A stretch of DNA of 64,000 nt from JADKAC01 sp964492065 (GTDB lineage: Bacteria > Bacteroidota > Bacteroidia > Chitinophagales > BACL12): positions 35,967 through 99,966 of the forward strand of contig CAZBHH010000009.1 in the NCBI GenBank assembly GCA_964492065.1, in the 5' to 3' direction. The notes beneath the pieces were generated by a model, which was given only the letters and a program-made list of their open reading frames with translations, did not search any database and was not told the DNA's origin. Each line of letters opens with the position of its first letter. Within the stretch, counting starts at the first letter, position 1. A program made the position numbers and the translations under genes. Below are positions 9,048 through 17,406 of this stretch, piece after piece.

Positions 9048-10823
9048 ATGGCGCAGGAACTGCTTTTGGAGGTAAAAAACCTGTCCACCCATTTTTTTAG
9101 CGAAGGGCGGGAGATACGTGCCGTGGATAATATTTCATTTGATATTTACCGGGGTGAGACAATCGGCATTGTAGGCGAATCGGGCTCGGGCAAATCGGTA
9201 ACCTCGCTTTCCATAATGCGGCTCATCCAGCAGCCGCCGGGCAAAATTGTATCAGGTGCATTCCTGTATCACGGGCCGTCGGGAATTGTCGATCTGGCTA
9301 CCCTGCCTGAAAAAGAAATGCGGCACTACCGCGGCAATAATATCGCTATGATATTCCAGGAGCCGATGACCAGCCTCAACCCCGTATTCACCTGCGGTTC
9401 TCAGGTGGACGAGGCGATAATGTTACACCAGAAGAAAAACAAAAAGCAGGCAAAGGAACTCACCTTGTCCCTATTTCAAAGCGTGCAATTGCCCGAACCC
9501 CGGCGCATCTATTCCGCTTATCCACACGAATTGAGCGGCGGCCAGAAACAACGGGTGATGATTGCCATGGCCATGAGCTGTAACCCCGACATCTTAATTG
9601 CCGACGAGCCGACAACCGCCCTCGACGTAACCGTTCAGAAAACAATTCTGGACCTGATGCTCGAACTGAAGACAGGCATCAGGGCTTCCATTTTATTTAT
9701 CACCCACGACCTCGGAGTTATAGCTGAAATTGCCGATCGTGTACTGGTGATGTACAAGGGCCATATCGTGGAGCAGGGTACCGTATTGGATATTTTTGAA
9801 AATCCACAACACCCATATACAAAAGGGCTGATGGCATGCAGGCCGCCCTTGCAGAAACGGTTGAAAAAGCTACCCGTCATCAGCGATTTTATGGAAGAAG
9901 ACAATGCGGGCAATATCATTGAGAAAAATACGCTTGAACACCGGGAAATAATTGTAAGCGAACGGGAAATTTCGGACAGGCTGGAAAACCTTCCCAGGCA
10001 GGAACCCATTTTAAAAGTAGAACAGTTGCAAACGTATTTCCCTGCAAGCAGGAGTTTTTTCGGCAAACCCACCGGCTGGATCAAGGCGGTGGATGGCGTG
10101 AGCCTGCAGGTGTATCCCGGAGAAACATTAGGACTGGTGGGTGAAAGCGGCTGCGGGAAAAGTACACTGGGGCGCACCATTATCCGATTGCAACAACCCA
10201 CCGGCGGCAAGGTTGAATTTATGGGAAAGGACCTGCTCGCATTAGACCATCGTGCGATGAAACAGGTGCGCAAAGAAATGCAGATCATCTTCCAGGACCC
10301 TTACAGTTCCTTAAATCCGCGGCTCACCGTCGGCTATGCCATACTTGAACCCATGCAGGTACACGCTCTTTACTCCAACGATAAGCAGCGCAAAGAAAAA
10401 GTCATCGAGTTGCTGGAAAAAGTGAATATGCCGGCGGACGTCTATGGCAGGTATCCGCATGAATTCTCAGGCGGGCAGCGGCAACGGATCTGTATAGCCC
10501 GTGCGCTGGCTGTAAATCCAAGGTTTATTATATGCGACGAATCGGTCTCCGCTCTCGACGTCTCCGTTCAGGCACAGGTATTAAACCTGTTGATGGATTT
10601 GCGCAGCGAGTTCGGATTCAGCTATATCTTCATCAGCCACGATCTCAGCGTTGTAAAATTTATGAGCGACCGCATTTTGGTAATGAACAAAGGCAGGATC
10701 GAAGAACAAGGCGCAGCCGACAGTATTTACAACCATCCGCAAACCGATTACACGAAAAAACTGATTGCCGCCATACCAAAAGGTAATGTGGATGCCATAA
10801 AACGGCGGTTATCGACCGTTTAA
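9048..10823 (+). CDS. Peptide/nickel-type ABC transporter, duplicated ATP-binding protein (DppD-DppF / YejF type)
   Basis: 591 residues from ATG 9048, where the MAQELLLEVKNL strand starts; the frame extends to 8877 but that part has no domain character. Two full ATPase modules are fused. First: Walker A GESGSGKS (43-50), signature LSGGQKQR (162-169), Walker B ILIADEPT (182-189). Second: Walker A GESGCGKS (365-372), signature FSGGQRQR (473-480), Walker B FIICDESVS (493-501). The first module carries the oligopeptide-transporter C-terminal extension (HPYTKGLMACRPPL). Together they would energise import of peptides. No permease or binding protein is adjacent, so partners are elsewhere. The second Walker B has DES where DEP is usual; the catalytic Glu is kept. 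Confidence 0.93.
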   Translation: MAQELLLEVKNLSTHFFSEGREIRAVDNISFDIYRGETIGIVGESGSGKSVTSLSIMRLIQQPPGKIVSGAFLYHGPSGIVDLATLPEKEMRHYRGNNIAMIFQEPMTSLNPVFTCGSQVDEAIMLHQKKNKKQAKELTLSLFQSVQLPEPRRIYSAYPHELSGGQKQRVMIAMAMSCNPDILIADEPTTALDVTVQKTILDLMLELKTGIRASILFITHDLGVIAEIADRVLVMYKGHIVEQGTVLDIFENPQHPYTKGLMACRPPLQKRLKKLPVISDFMEEDNAGNIIEKNTLEHREIIVSEREISDRLENLPRQEPILKVEQLQTYFPASRSFFGKPTGWIKAVDGVSLQVYPGETLGLVGESGCGKSTLGRTIIRLQQPTGGKVEFMGKDLLALDHRAMKQVRKEMQIIFQDPYSSLNPRLTVGYAILEPMQVHALYSNDKQRKEKVIELLEKVNMPADVYGRYPHEFSGGQRQRICIARALAVNPRFIICDESVSALDVSVQAQVLNLLMDLRSEFGFSYIFISHDLSVVKFMSDRILVMNKGRIEEQGAADSIYNHPQTDYTKKLIAAIPKGNVDAIKRRLSTV

Positions 10824-10847
10824 TGCAACGGCTTTATGATAACTGAT

Positions 10848-10855
10848 TATCTTCG
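10848..10855 (+). promoter_or_regulatory. Candidate -7 box (TATCTTCG) for the lipoprotein/barrel pair
   Basis: One mismatch to TAnnTTTG, 11 bases before the TTG start at 10867. The same TTCG variant appears before dnaE and the S46 peptidase. Confidence 0.35.
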
Positions 10856-10866
10856 CAATACAGTAC

Positions 10867-12966
10867 TTGAAGAAGCACTTTTTATATAAAATTCTACTTA
10901 TTACGGCAGTTATTTTGCTGAGCAGTTGTCGGCGCAAAGAGGACACGCTGTGGGATATCGGTCTGCTCACCCCCATAGTGCAGGGCAATTTAAATCTCAC
11001 CGACATCCTGGCGGACAGCCTACACGCTGTCAACAGCGATGCAAGCGTTGACCTGGTGTACCGCCAGCAGCTCATCGATTTGAATCTCGCCGAAGAGGGA
11101 TTTTCCATTCCCGACACCATCGTTCACGTATATGTATCGCTCGATTCACTGGGATTGACCGACCGCACCCTCACCAACCAGATTTCACTCGGCCAGGTGG
11201 CCACGGCTCTGGGATTCCCCTATGGCACCTTTATTATTTTAAACAACGGCAATATGGTGCCCATTGACCCGATTGAGGGGTTTAGTTCCGGCGAACAACC
11301 CATTGATGCCAACTCGTTTTTTGAAACGGCGACCTTTGAGTCGGGGAACCTGGATATTGAAATTTACAACGGCTTCCCGATTCCGCTGACTAATCTCTCG
11401 CTGTTGATTAAAAATGCTTCTGACGGCGCAGTAATCGTGGACGAAACCATCCCGCTGGTAGAAGTTGGCCAAACAGTTGTCTCCACCACAGCGCTTGACG
11501 GCAAAACTGTTGACGGGGATTTAATTGCGGAAATCACCAATTTCGATTCGCCGGGCAGCGGCGGCGAAAACGTATTGATAGATACATCTGATGCATTCAT
11601 CATTACTATGACCGCTTATGATTTAGAACTGGTGGAAGCTACTGCGATATTTCCCGCACAGAATTTAGTGAACAGAAAAAACGATGTGCAATATGCCATG
11701 GGCGGTCCCGAATTTACGAATATGAAAATTCAATCGGGCAATGTGGTAATCGATGTGGTGAGCACGATGAAGGACACCATTTATATCGAATACGCTATCC
11801 CGGGAGCAGTGGACCCGTTTGGCAACAGCGTTTCCATATCCACAAAGGTGCCTCCCGCTCCGGCTGGAGGCAGTACCACCGTCAGCGAAGAGTTCCCGCT
11901 GGACGATTACACAGTGGACCTGCGTGGCAGCAGCGGCACGGGCTTCAATACCTTTTATCAGGAATTTGTAGCGAGAATCGATTCAACCGGTAACCTTGTC
12001 AATATCTCACTGCTCGACAGCATCTCATTGGTGTACGGGTTAAAAGATATCGTCCCAAAATCTGTCGAGGGATATTTAGGTCAGTCCTCCGAAATACTCC
12101 GGGATACGCTGAGGAGTATAGACGCATTCCGAACCATCATCTCCGGCGACCTGCTGTTCGACCAGGTAGATGTGTTGTTCAATATTGAAAACGGCATAGG
12201 CGTTGATGCGGATGTAGTTTTACATTCCATGACAGCGGCGAATACACGCAGCGGCGTTACAAAAACATTGACGGCGCCAACGGTAATCGGGCAGGTGATA
12301 CCGGTTCAACGTGCCCAGAAAAACCCGTTTTTGCCCGGCATTACCGATGTGGTATTAAACACATCCAATTCCAACATTAAAGAACTGCTGGAAATTTTGC
12401 CCGACGAAATCAGTTACGATGTAAGCATGGAAATCAACCCCGATGGCAATGCCTATAACTACCAGGATTTTATCCTGGAGAACAGCAGGCTGAAAGTAAA
12501 CCTCGACATGGATGTGCCCTTAAATATCATTGCCGACGATTTGGTTATGCAGGACAAGTTCTCCGTCGATCTCAACAATATGGATCACCCGGAAAATATT
12601 TTAAGCGGAGATCTGATTTTAGAAGTGGAAAATGATTATCCTTTCGAGGCAGAATTATGGTTTGTATTTTACGATGCATTCGGAACGGCTTTGGACAGCA
12701 TTGACTTTTCGACAACGCCCGTTCAGGCAGGTGTCTTGTCGCCCGATTGCAGAGTGTATGAAAGTACACTTACCGAAATGAAAACATTTATCGATGAATC
12801 CAGAATGCAGAAATTCCTGCAGGCGACCACAGCAATTGTAACCGTGCGCTATAACACCACTACCCTCACGGGCTGCGGCGATCATATCCGCATATACAGC
12901 GACTACGACCTGCACTTTAATTTACGGGCAGATTTTAATTACCGCATAAACCTGCATAATTATTGA
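10867..12966 (+). CDS. Large conserved lipoprotein with repeated beta-sandwich segments, function unknown
   Basis: 699 residues from a TTG start; no ATG is near and the N-terminus (MKKHFLYKILLIT...LLSSC) is needed as a lipoprotein signal with lipidated Cys21. The first mature segment, RRKEDTLWDIGLLTPIVQG, is like the opening of uncharacterised Bacteroidota lipoproteins. The rest is strand-rich with almost no helix. Three stretches share a strand/N-[GD]-x-P/strand pattern reminiscent of LEA14/WHy-type domains: around 161 (DIEIYNGFPIPLTNLSLLI), 432 (DVLFNIENGIG) and 581 (LEVENDYPFEAELWF). Stop overlaps the ATG of the next gene (TGATG), so the two proteins are coupled. Likely at the outer membrane, perhaps complexed with the barrel protein. 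Function not known. Confidence 0.75.
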   Translation: MKKHFLYKILLITAVILLSSCRRKEDTLWDIGLLTPIVQGNLNLTDILADSLHAVNSDASVDLVYRQQLIDLNLAEEGFSIPDTIVHVYVSLDSLGLTDRTLTNQISLGQVATALGFPYGTFIILNNGNMVPIDPIEGFSSGEQPIDANSFFETATFESGNLDIEIYNGFPIPLTNLSLLIKNASDGAVIVDETIPLVEVGQTVVSTTALDGKTVDGDLIAEITNFDSPGSGGENVLIDTSDAFIITMTAYDLELVEATAIFPAQNLVNRKNDVQYAMGGPEFTNMKIQSGNVVIDVVSTMKDTIYIEYAIPGAVDPFGNSVSISTKVPPAPAGGSTTVSEEFPLDDYTVDLRGSSGTGFNTFYQEFVARIDSTGNLVNISLLDSISLVYGLKDIVPKSVEGYLGQSSEILRDTLRSIDAFRTIISGDLLFDQVDVLFNIENGIGVDADVVLHSMTAANTRSGVTKTLTAPTVIGQVIPVQRAQKNPFLPGITDVVLNTSNSNIKELLEILPDEISYDVSMEINPDGNAYNYQDFILENSRLKVNLDMDVPLNIIADDLVMQDKFSVDLNNMDHPENILSGDLILEVENDYPFEAELWFVFYDAFGTALDSIDFSTTPVQAGVLSPDCRVYESTLTEMKTFIDESRMQKFLQATTAIVTVRYNTTTLTGCGDHIRIYSDYDLHFNLRADFNYRINLHNY

Positions 12967-14261
12967 TGCGCAGCCTTTTTACTTTACTCTTTTTCCACTT
13001 CGCATTCGGTGTATCCGCACAAACGGATACCGCATTTACGGTTTCTTCCCATGTATTCCCATGGTTCGATCCAACGGCATTGCAATTATCCGACAGCGGC
13101 AAAGTGAGCGTGCATATCGGATCGGGTTTCCTCCTGGGCAGCTCTGCCCAACCGGTTTCATTCACCGATAAATTATTGTTCGGCGGTTTTATCACCGATG
13201 CGGAAAAGGCAAAAGTAGGCCAGCGATTAAACGATCTGAATTACGGCGGGATTGATTTCGAATCCGATGTGTATTTCAGTTTTAAAACAGACAGCCTGTC
13301 GAAAAATTCGGCGCTGTTCATCGGCGGAGGTTATACCTATTTACAAGGCCTTGCCTACACAACCGATTTTTTCAATCTGATGTTTTACGGCAATGCGCCT
13401 TATGCCGGCGATACCGCCACATTTAGCAATAGCGCATTCAATGGATTTACCCTGGCGGAATACAAGGCGGGGTTTGTCAGTCAATGGCAGGGAAAGCAGG
13501 GGCAATGGACCGCAGGTTTCGCCGCTGGCGTGTATCAGGGGTTATCCGCTCACCGGGCAATGGTGCATACCGGTATTTTGGCAACTGCTGCCGGAGGAAC
13601 CCAACTCGACATCGCCATGGATTTTGAATATAATAATACGGGCGCCGAGCCGGTGCGGTTTAACAAGCCCAAAGGATGGGGATACGGCATGGATGCGTTT
13701 GTCAAGTTTCAAAACATCGAAAAACAATTTGAAGTAAACGCCGCCATACAGGATATCGGAATGATATTCTGGAATAATACTCCGCATAATTATTTCGCCG
13801 ATACCGGTTACATTTACGACGGCATTGACATTACCTATGTATTTAATTCCGGTAGTTCACCAAATGCCGATGTCAATGATTCAATTTTTGAAATACTGGG
13901 CATCGACACTTCCGCCTTGCCGTTTCAAACTCCCGCACCCTCAAAACTCAATGTTTCCTTTACCAAATATTTCGGTTACAGCGGCGTGTTTTTAAATGCG
14001 GGAGTGCAGTATTTCGTATTTATGCCTTACCAGTTATTTGTTTACGGGCGCTGCGGTAAAAATTTTCCGAAAGCGGAAATGCAGATCTCCGGCATTGCCC
14101 ATATCGGCGGATTCGGCAGCTATGGCATTGGCGTGGATATGGAAAAAAAATTGTTTAACGATATTTACCTGCGGGTGGGCTCCAACAGCATCCTCGGATT
14201 TATTGCCCCCCACACGTTTAATACCGCCTCGGTATTCGGGTCAATCCGGAAAACATTTTAG
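12966..14261 (+). CDS. Outer-membrane beta-barrel protein, DUF5723-like
   Basis: 431 residues from ATG 12966 (the in-frame TTG at 12963 is an alternative). A short signal peptide (MRSLFTLLFFHFAFGVSAQ) precedes a mature part dominated by alternating hydrophobic strands with Gly and aromatic residues, as in barrel porins: VHIGSGFLLG, FIGGGYTYLQGL, VNAAIQDIGMIFWN, GVFLNAGVQYFVFMPYQL, YLRVGSNSILGFI. It ends in FGSIRKTF, a C-terminal Phe typical of outer-membrane proteins. The DUF5723 assignment is by resemblance. The start overlaps the stop of the lipoprotein gene by one base, implying a stoichiometric partnership. Confidence 0.72.
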   Translation: MRSLFTLLFFHFAFGVSAQTDTAFTVSSHVFPWFDPTALQLSDSGKVSVHIGSGFLLGSSAQPVSFTDKLLFGGFITDAEKAKVGQRLNDLNYGGIDFESDVYFSFKTDSLSKNSALFIGGGYTYLQGLAYTTDFFNLMFYGNAPYAGDTATFSNSAFNGFTLAEYKAGFVSQWQGKQGQWTAGFAAGVYQGLSAHRAMVHTGILATAAGGTQLDIAMDFEYNNTGAEPVRFNKPKGWGYGMDAFVKFQNIEKQFEVNAAIQDIGMIFWNNTPHNYFADTGYIYDGIDITYVFNSGSSPNADVNDSIFEILGIDTSALPFQTPAPSKLNVSFTKYFGYSGVFLNAGVQYFVFMPYQLFVYGRCGKNFPKAEMQISGIAHIGGFGSYGIGVDMEKKLFNDIYLRVGSNSILGFIAPHTFNTASVFGSIRKTF

Positions 14262-14310
14262 TCAGCAACCTTAATTTTTCAACCGCCATTTTTTTCGCAC
14301 CGGCCTTGTT

Positions 14311-14318
14311 TAACTTTG
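14311..14318 (+). promoter_or_regulatory. -7 box (TAACTTTG) for the flavoprotein gene
   Basis: Exact match ending 7 bases before the ATG at 14326. The same 7-base spacing is seen before the gene at 35436, suggesting a near-leaderless mRNA. Confidence 0.55.
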
Positions 14319-14325
14319 CGCATTC

Positions 14326-15579
14326 ATGACAAACATTGTAAAGACAGACGTATTGGTGTTAGGCGCAGGGCCGGGCGGGGCTGCCACTGCCTTGTTTCTC
14401 GCAAAGGAAAATATCCCTTGCATCGTCATGGAAAAGGCCACTTTTCCGAGAGATAAAATCTGTGGCGATGCCCTCAGCGGCAAGGTAGTGGAAGTGCTCA
14501 ACCGTCTCGACAAAAACATCATCGACAGCCTGAGCGCTGACGCAAAGGCACTTGACTGCTGGGGAGTAACATTCGTGGCCCCCAATGGCATGCCCCTGAG
14601 CATTCCTTTTAAGCTGGATTATGCGAGTAATTCTGAGCGCAGGCTGGCACCGGGCTTTATCGAAAAGCGCATCGACTTCGACAATTTTCTCATCGGTTTG
14701 GTTAAGCGGGAATCCGCTATTCAATTATTGGAAAATACCGCTGTGGAAAGCTTTGAAAAAACAGCGGAGGGATTTATCGTACGCAGTAAGGATAACAAAT
14801 GTGAAATTCACACCCGGCTCGTAATCGCTGCCGACGGAGCGCATTCACAATTTGCCAGGCAGCAGGGGGGCATCGAAGTGGACCGGAAACATTTTTCAGC
14901 CGGAGTGCGTGCCTATTATAAAAATGTAAGCGGTATCAAAACCGGTAATTATATCGAATTGCATTTCCTAAAGGACTTCCTGCCGGGGTATTTCTGGATA
15001 TTCCCATTAGCGGACAATGCCTGCAATGTAGGTCTGGGAATACGCAGCGACGTGGTGAGCAGGCGAAAAATAAACCTGAAACAAAAATTAGGGGAAGTGA
15101 TAAAAACTCACCCCGTCCTGAAAGAGCGGTTTGCAAATGCGGAAATTACAGACGACGTGAAGGGATACGGCCTGCCCCTGGGCAGCAAAAAGCGGAAGTT
15201 GTCCGGCGACAATTATATGCTGGTGGGCGATGCCGCCGCACTGATAGACCCATTCACCGGTGAAGGCATCGGCAATGCCATGTTGAGCGGTATGTGCGCA
15301 GCCGCAAGCGCAAAGGCCTGTATCGAGGCCGATACCTTTACCGCTGACCTGTTGCGCAATTACGACACGGCAGTGTACCGGCGCCTCGGCCATGAATTAA
15401 AGCTGAGTTACCGCATGCAGCAGTTGGTAAACTATCCCTGGCTGTTTAACTTTGTGGTGCGCAAAGCAAACTCTAACAAGGTGTTGCGGGAGACGATAAG
15501 CGTGATGTTTGAAGATATTGACCTGAGAGACAGGTTGCGCAAACCATCGTTTTACATACAACTATTATTTTCAAAATAA
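14326..15579 (+). CDS. Geranylgeranyl-reductase-family FAD-dependent oxidoreductase
   Basis: 417 residues. An N-terminal FAD-binding Rossmann motif, VLGAGPGGAA (from residue 11), and the family motif FPRDKICGDALSG (40-52) are clear; the second FAD contact MLVGDAAALIDPFTGEGIGNA lies near residue 300. Members reduce isoprenoid chains (geranylgeranyl groups of quinones or lipids) or oxidise aromatic substrates; the substrate here cannot be told from sequence. It is followed after 10 bases by the DUF4920 lipoprotein, probably co-transcribed. Cytoplasmic, possibly membrane-associated. Confidence 0.88.
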   Translation: MTNIVKTDVLVLGAGPGGAATALFLAKENIPCIVMEKATFPRDKICGDALSGKVVEVLNRLDKNIIDSLSADAKALDCWGVTFVAPNGMPLSIPFKLDYASNSERRLAPGFIEKRIDFDNFLIGLVKRESAIQLLENTAVESFEKTAEGFIVRSKDNKCEIHTRLVIAADGAHSQFARQQGGIEVDRKHFSAGVRAYYKNVSGIKTGNYIELHFLKDFLPGYFWIFPLADNACNVGLGIRSDVVSRRKINLKQKLGEVIKTHPVLKERFANAEITDDVKGYGLPLGSKKRKLSGDNYMLVGDAAALIDPFTGEGIGNAMLSGMCAAASAKACIEADTFTADLLRNYDTAVYRRLGHELKLSYRMQQLVNYPWLFNFVVRKANSNKVLRETISVMFEDIDLRDRLRKPSFYIQLLFSK

Positions 15580-15589
15580 ACAATACCAT

Positions 15590-16123
15590 ATGAAAAAGTT
15601 AATGATTGGATTTTTAATCACCGGTTTCATTTCAATTACCGCATGCAGTGAAAAAAAAGAAAAAAAACCTACTGAGGATGAAATGGACCAGGTTGGCAAC
15701 ACTGACGGAGCCGAGAATCAACTCGTAGTTAACGGCATCGGGGGATACGGCGCCGAAATCACCGTTGATGACGCTAAAGACCTAATGGTTTTTGCATCAG
15801 ACAGAGCTTCGTTTAACGGGTACACCGGCAAAGTAAAGGGCACAGTTGTGGATGTGTGTCAAAACAAGGGATGCTGGATGAAATTGGATTTGGGCAATGG
15901 CGAAACCATGCGAGTGTCATTTAAGGATTACGGGTTCTTTGTACCGAAGGACCTCGCCGGTAAGCAGGTGGTTGTTCAAGGCAATGCCGAAGTAAAAAAT
16001 ATTTCAGTGGACGAACAAAGGCATTTCGCCGAAGATGCCGGCAAATCAAAAGAGGAAGTGGAGGCTATTACAGAGCCGAAGGAGGAATTGACCTTCGTAG
16101 CCGACGGCGTAATCGTCCTGTAG
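15590..16123 (+). CDS. DUF4920 domain-containing lipoprotein
   Basis: 177 residues with a lipoprotein signal: MKKLMIGFLITGFISITAC, lipidated Cys19. A charged linker precedes the DUF4920 core: GGYGAEITVDDAKDL, GTVVDVCQNKGCWMKLD, MRVSFKDYGFFVPKDLAGK. The conserved Cys and Gly-Cys-Trp-Met suggest metal or redox binding, but the family has no established function. It follows the flavoprotein gene by 10 bases and precedes the tRNA-Lys unit. Confidence 0.85.
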   Translation: MKKLMIGFLITGFISITACSEKKEKKPTEDEMDQVGNTDGAENQLVVNGIGGYGAEITVDDAKDLMVFASDRASFNGYTGKVKGTVVDVCQNKGCWMKLDLGNGETMRVSFKDYGFFVPKDLAGKQVVVQGNAEVKNISVDEQRHFAEDAGKSKEEVEAITEPKEELTFVADGVIVL

Positions 16124-16143
16124 GTAAGTATTTATAAACAAGG

Positions 16144-16175
16144 TTTGGGTAAAAAAAATAATCCTTTTATCTTTG
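16144..16175 (+). promoter_or_regulatory. Promoter of tRNA-Lys
   Basis: TTTG at 16144-16147 and TATCTTTG at 16168-16175, 20-base spacer: a full Bacteroidota -33/-7 promoter. The tRNA 5' end is 21 bases further on. Confidence 0.65.
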
Positions 16176-16196
16176 CCGCACCTTAAAAAAGGCATT

Positions 16197-16269
16197 GATT
16201 CCGTAGCTCAGTTGGTAGAGCATTACACTTTTAATGTAGTGGTCCTGGGTTCGAGTCCCAGCGGGATCA
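16197..16269 (+). tRNA. tRNA-Lys (anticodon UUU)
   Basis: 73-base cloverleaf: acceptor stem 16197-16203 with 16262-16268 (one G-U), D arm GCTC/GAGC, anticodon stem 16223-16227 with 16235-16239 and loop CTTTTAA giving anticodon TTT, T arm CTGGG/CCCAG with loop TTCGAGT. Discriminator A at 16269. The CCA end is not encoded. Own promoter upstream and terminator downstream, so a single-gene unit. Its UUU anticodon is a known substrate class for MnmH (encoded at 29.9-31.0 kb). Confidence 0.97.
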
Positions 16270-16282
16270 CTAAGAGCAAAAC

Positions 16283-16317
16283 AAGCCCTTGTAAATGAAT
16301 TATTTACAAGGGCTTTT
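16283..16317 (+). terminator. Intrinsic terminator of tRNA-Lys
   Basis: Perfect 14-bp stem (16283-16296 with 16302-16315), 5-base loop, short T run. Confidence 0.85.
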
Positions 16318-16452
16318 ACATTTGCACCACTTCGCACTATTGGTCGGTATCTTTCAAACTGTGTCCGAAATAATGCCTCAGTCGAACAGCGCAGCCGCCT
16401 TGTTTAATGCGTTGACAGGCGCAATCCCTATGCACGGCATCGCTGTATCCAA

Positions 16453-17265
16453 ATGCGCAATAGTCAATCTCAGATCAAAAATTTTATTTTTGAATCAAAA
16501 TTAAAAAACAGTCCGGCCATCCGGCATGCAATGAAGAAGTTCACCTATCAAATATTCGGCTTTGAAAAATATTTATTCATTCTGAGTTCACTTTACTTTA
16601 TCAGTTACCGCTTAGGTGTTTTAAAAACCAAAAGAGAATACGCATATCATTATTATTTAAAAAACATTATTCATGCAGGCGATACCGTAATTGATATTGG
16701 TGCTAACCTGGGATATTATTCTGTATTATTTGCCCAATGGACCGGAGTTGCAGGCCGGGTGTATTGTGTTGAACCCGTACCGCAGATTGCAAAAGTCCTG
16801 GTGAGAAATACCGCCCGGTATCCGAATGTCAAAATATATTTCTGTGCACTCGGGGAAGAAAATAAAAATATTACCATGATAAATAACAGCCTGGAAAAAT
16901 TCGGTTATATCACATCCGGGCGAAATTCGGTTTATACATCCGGAAGCGACGCAGGCGATAAGGCAATGACGTTTAAAGCCACCATGAAGCGGGGCAGTGA
17001 GCTCTTTGGCAAATTGGAGAAGATTGATTTTATCAAATGCGATGTGGAAGGATACGAATTGTTCATCCTTGAAGACATGAAAGAATTAATCCGTAAGCAT
17101 AAGCCGGCCATCCTGCTGGAAACCGATGGTGCAAACCGGGCAAAAGCAATACGCTTATTAGAGTCGCTCAATTACCAGGGCTGGACATTAATCAATAACC
17201 AACTGGAACTCATCGATAATTCTCGCAGCGAATCAGCCGATATACTTTTTTTGAAAAAAGAATAG
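16453..17265 (+). CDS. FkbM-family methyltransferase
   Basis: 270 residues. The SAM-binding motif VIDIGANLGYYS is near residue 80, followed by VEPVPQIAKVL, and the FkbM-type DFIKCDVEGYELFIL and ILLETDG motifs. Family members O-methylate sugars or other small acceptors, often in surface-glycan loci; no glycan genes are adjacent. A second in-frame ATG at 16531 (MKKFTYQIFG) is a fair alternative start. Two hand-counted lines are 25 and 32 percent G+C, well below neighbours, which suggests lateral acquisition next to the tRNA gene. Confidence 0.85.
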   Translation: MRNSQSQIKNFIFESKLKNSPAIRHAMKKFTYQIFGFEKYLFILSSLYFISYRLGVLKTKREYAYHYYLKNIIHAGDTVIDIGANLGYYSVLFAQWTGVAGRVYCVEPVPQIAKVLVRNTARYPNVKIYFCALGEENKNITMINNSLEKFGYITSGRNSVYTSGSDAGDKAMTFKATMKRGSELFGKLEKIDFIKCDVEGYELFILEDMKELIRKHKPAILLETDGANRAKAIRLLESLNYQGWTLINNQLELIDNSRSESADILFLKKE

Positions 17266-17366
17266 CGCAACCCGTTTTCACCGTTTTTTCGGTTCCGCAA
17301 TTTTAACCGGTGTTGTTGGCGGAAGTGTCTCTTCAATTGCCATACGACATTCCCGGGCAAACCATT

Positions 17367-17374
17367 TACTTTTG
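17367..17374 (+). promoter_or_regulatory. Candidate -7 box (TACTTTTG) for the Nif3 gene
   Basis: Exact TAnnTTTG, 32 bases before the ATG at 17407; no good -33 element found. Confidence 0.4.
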
Positions 17375-17406
17375 CAATATCCGGAATATGTCTTAAATAC
17401 ACTATT

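Noticed and set aside
16262..17406. Attachment-site duplication of the tRNA-Lys 3' end around the FkbM gene
   Set aside because: No repeat of the T-arm/acceptor sequence was seen between 16270 and 17406; no integrase in the window.
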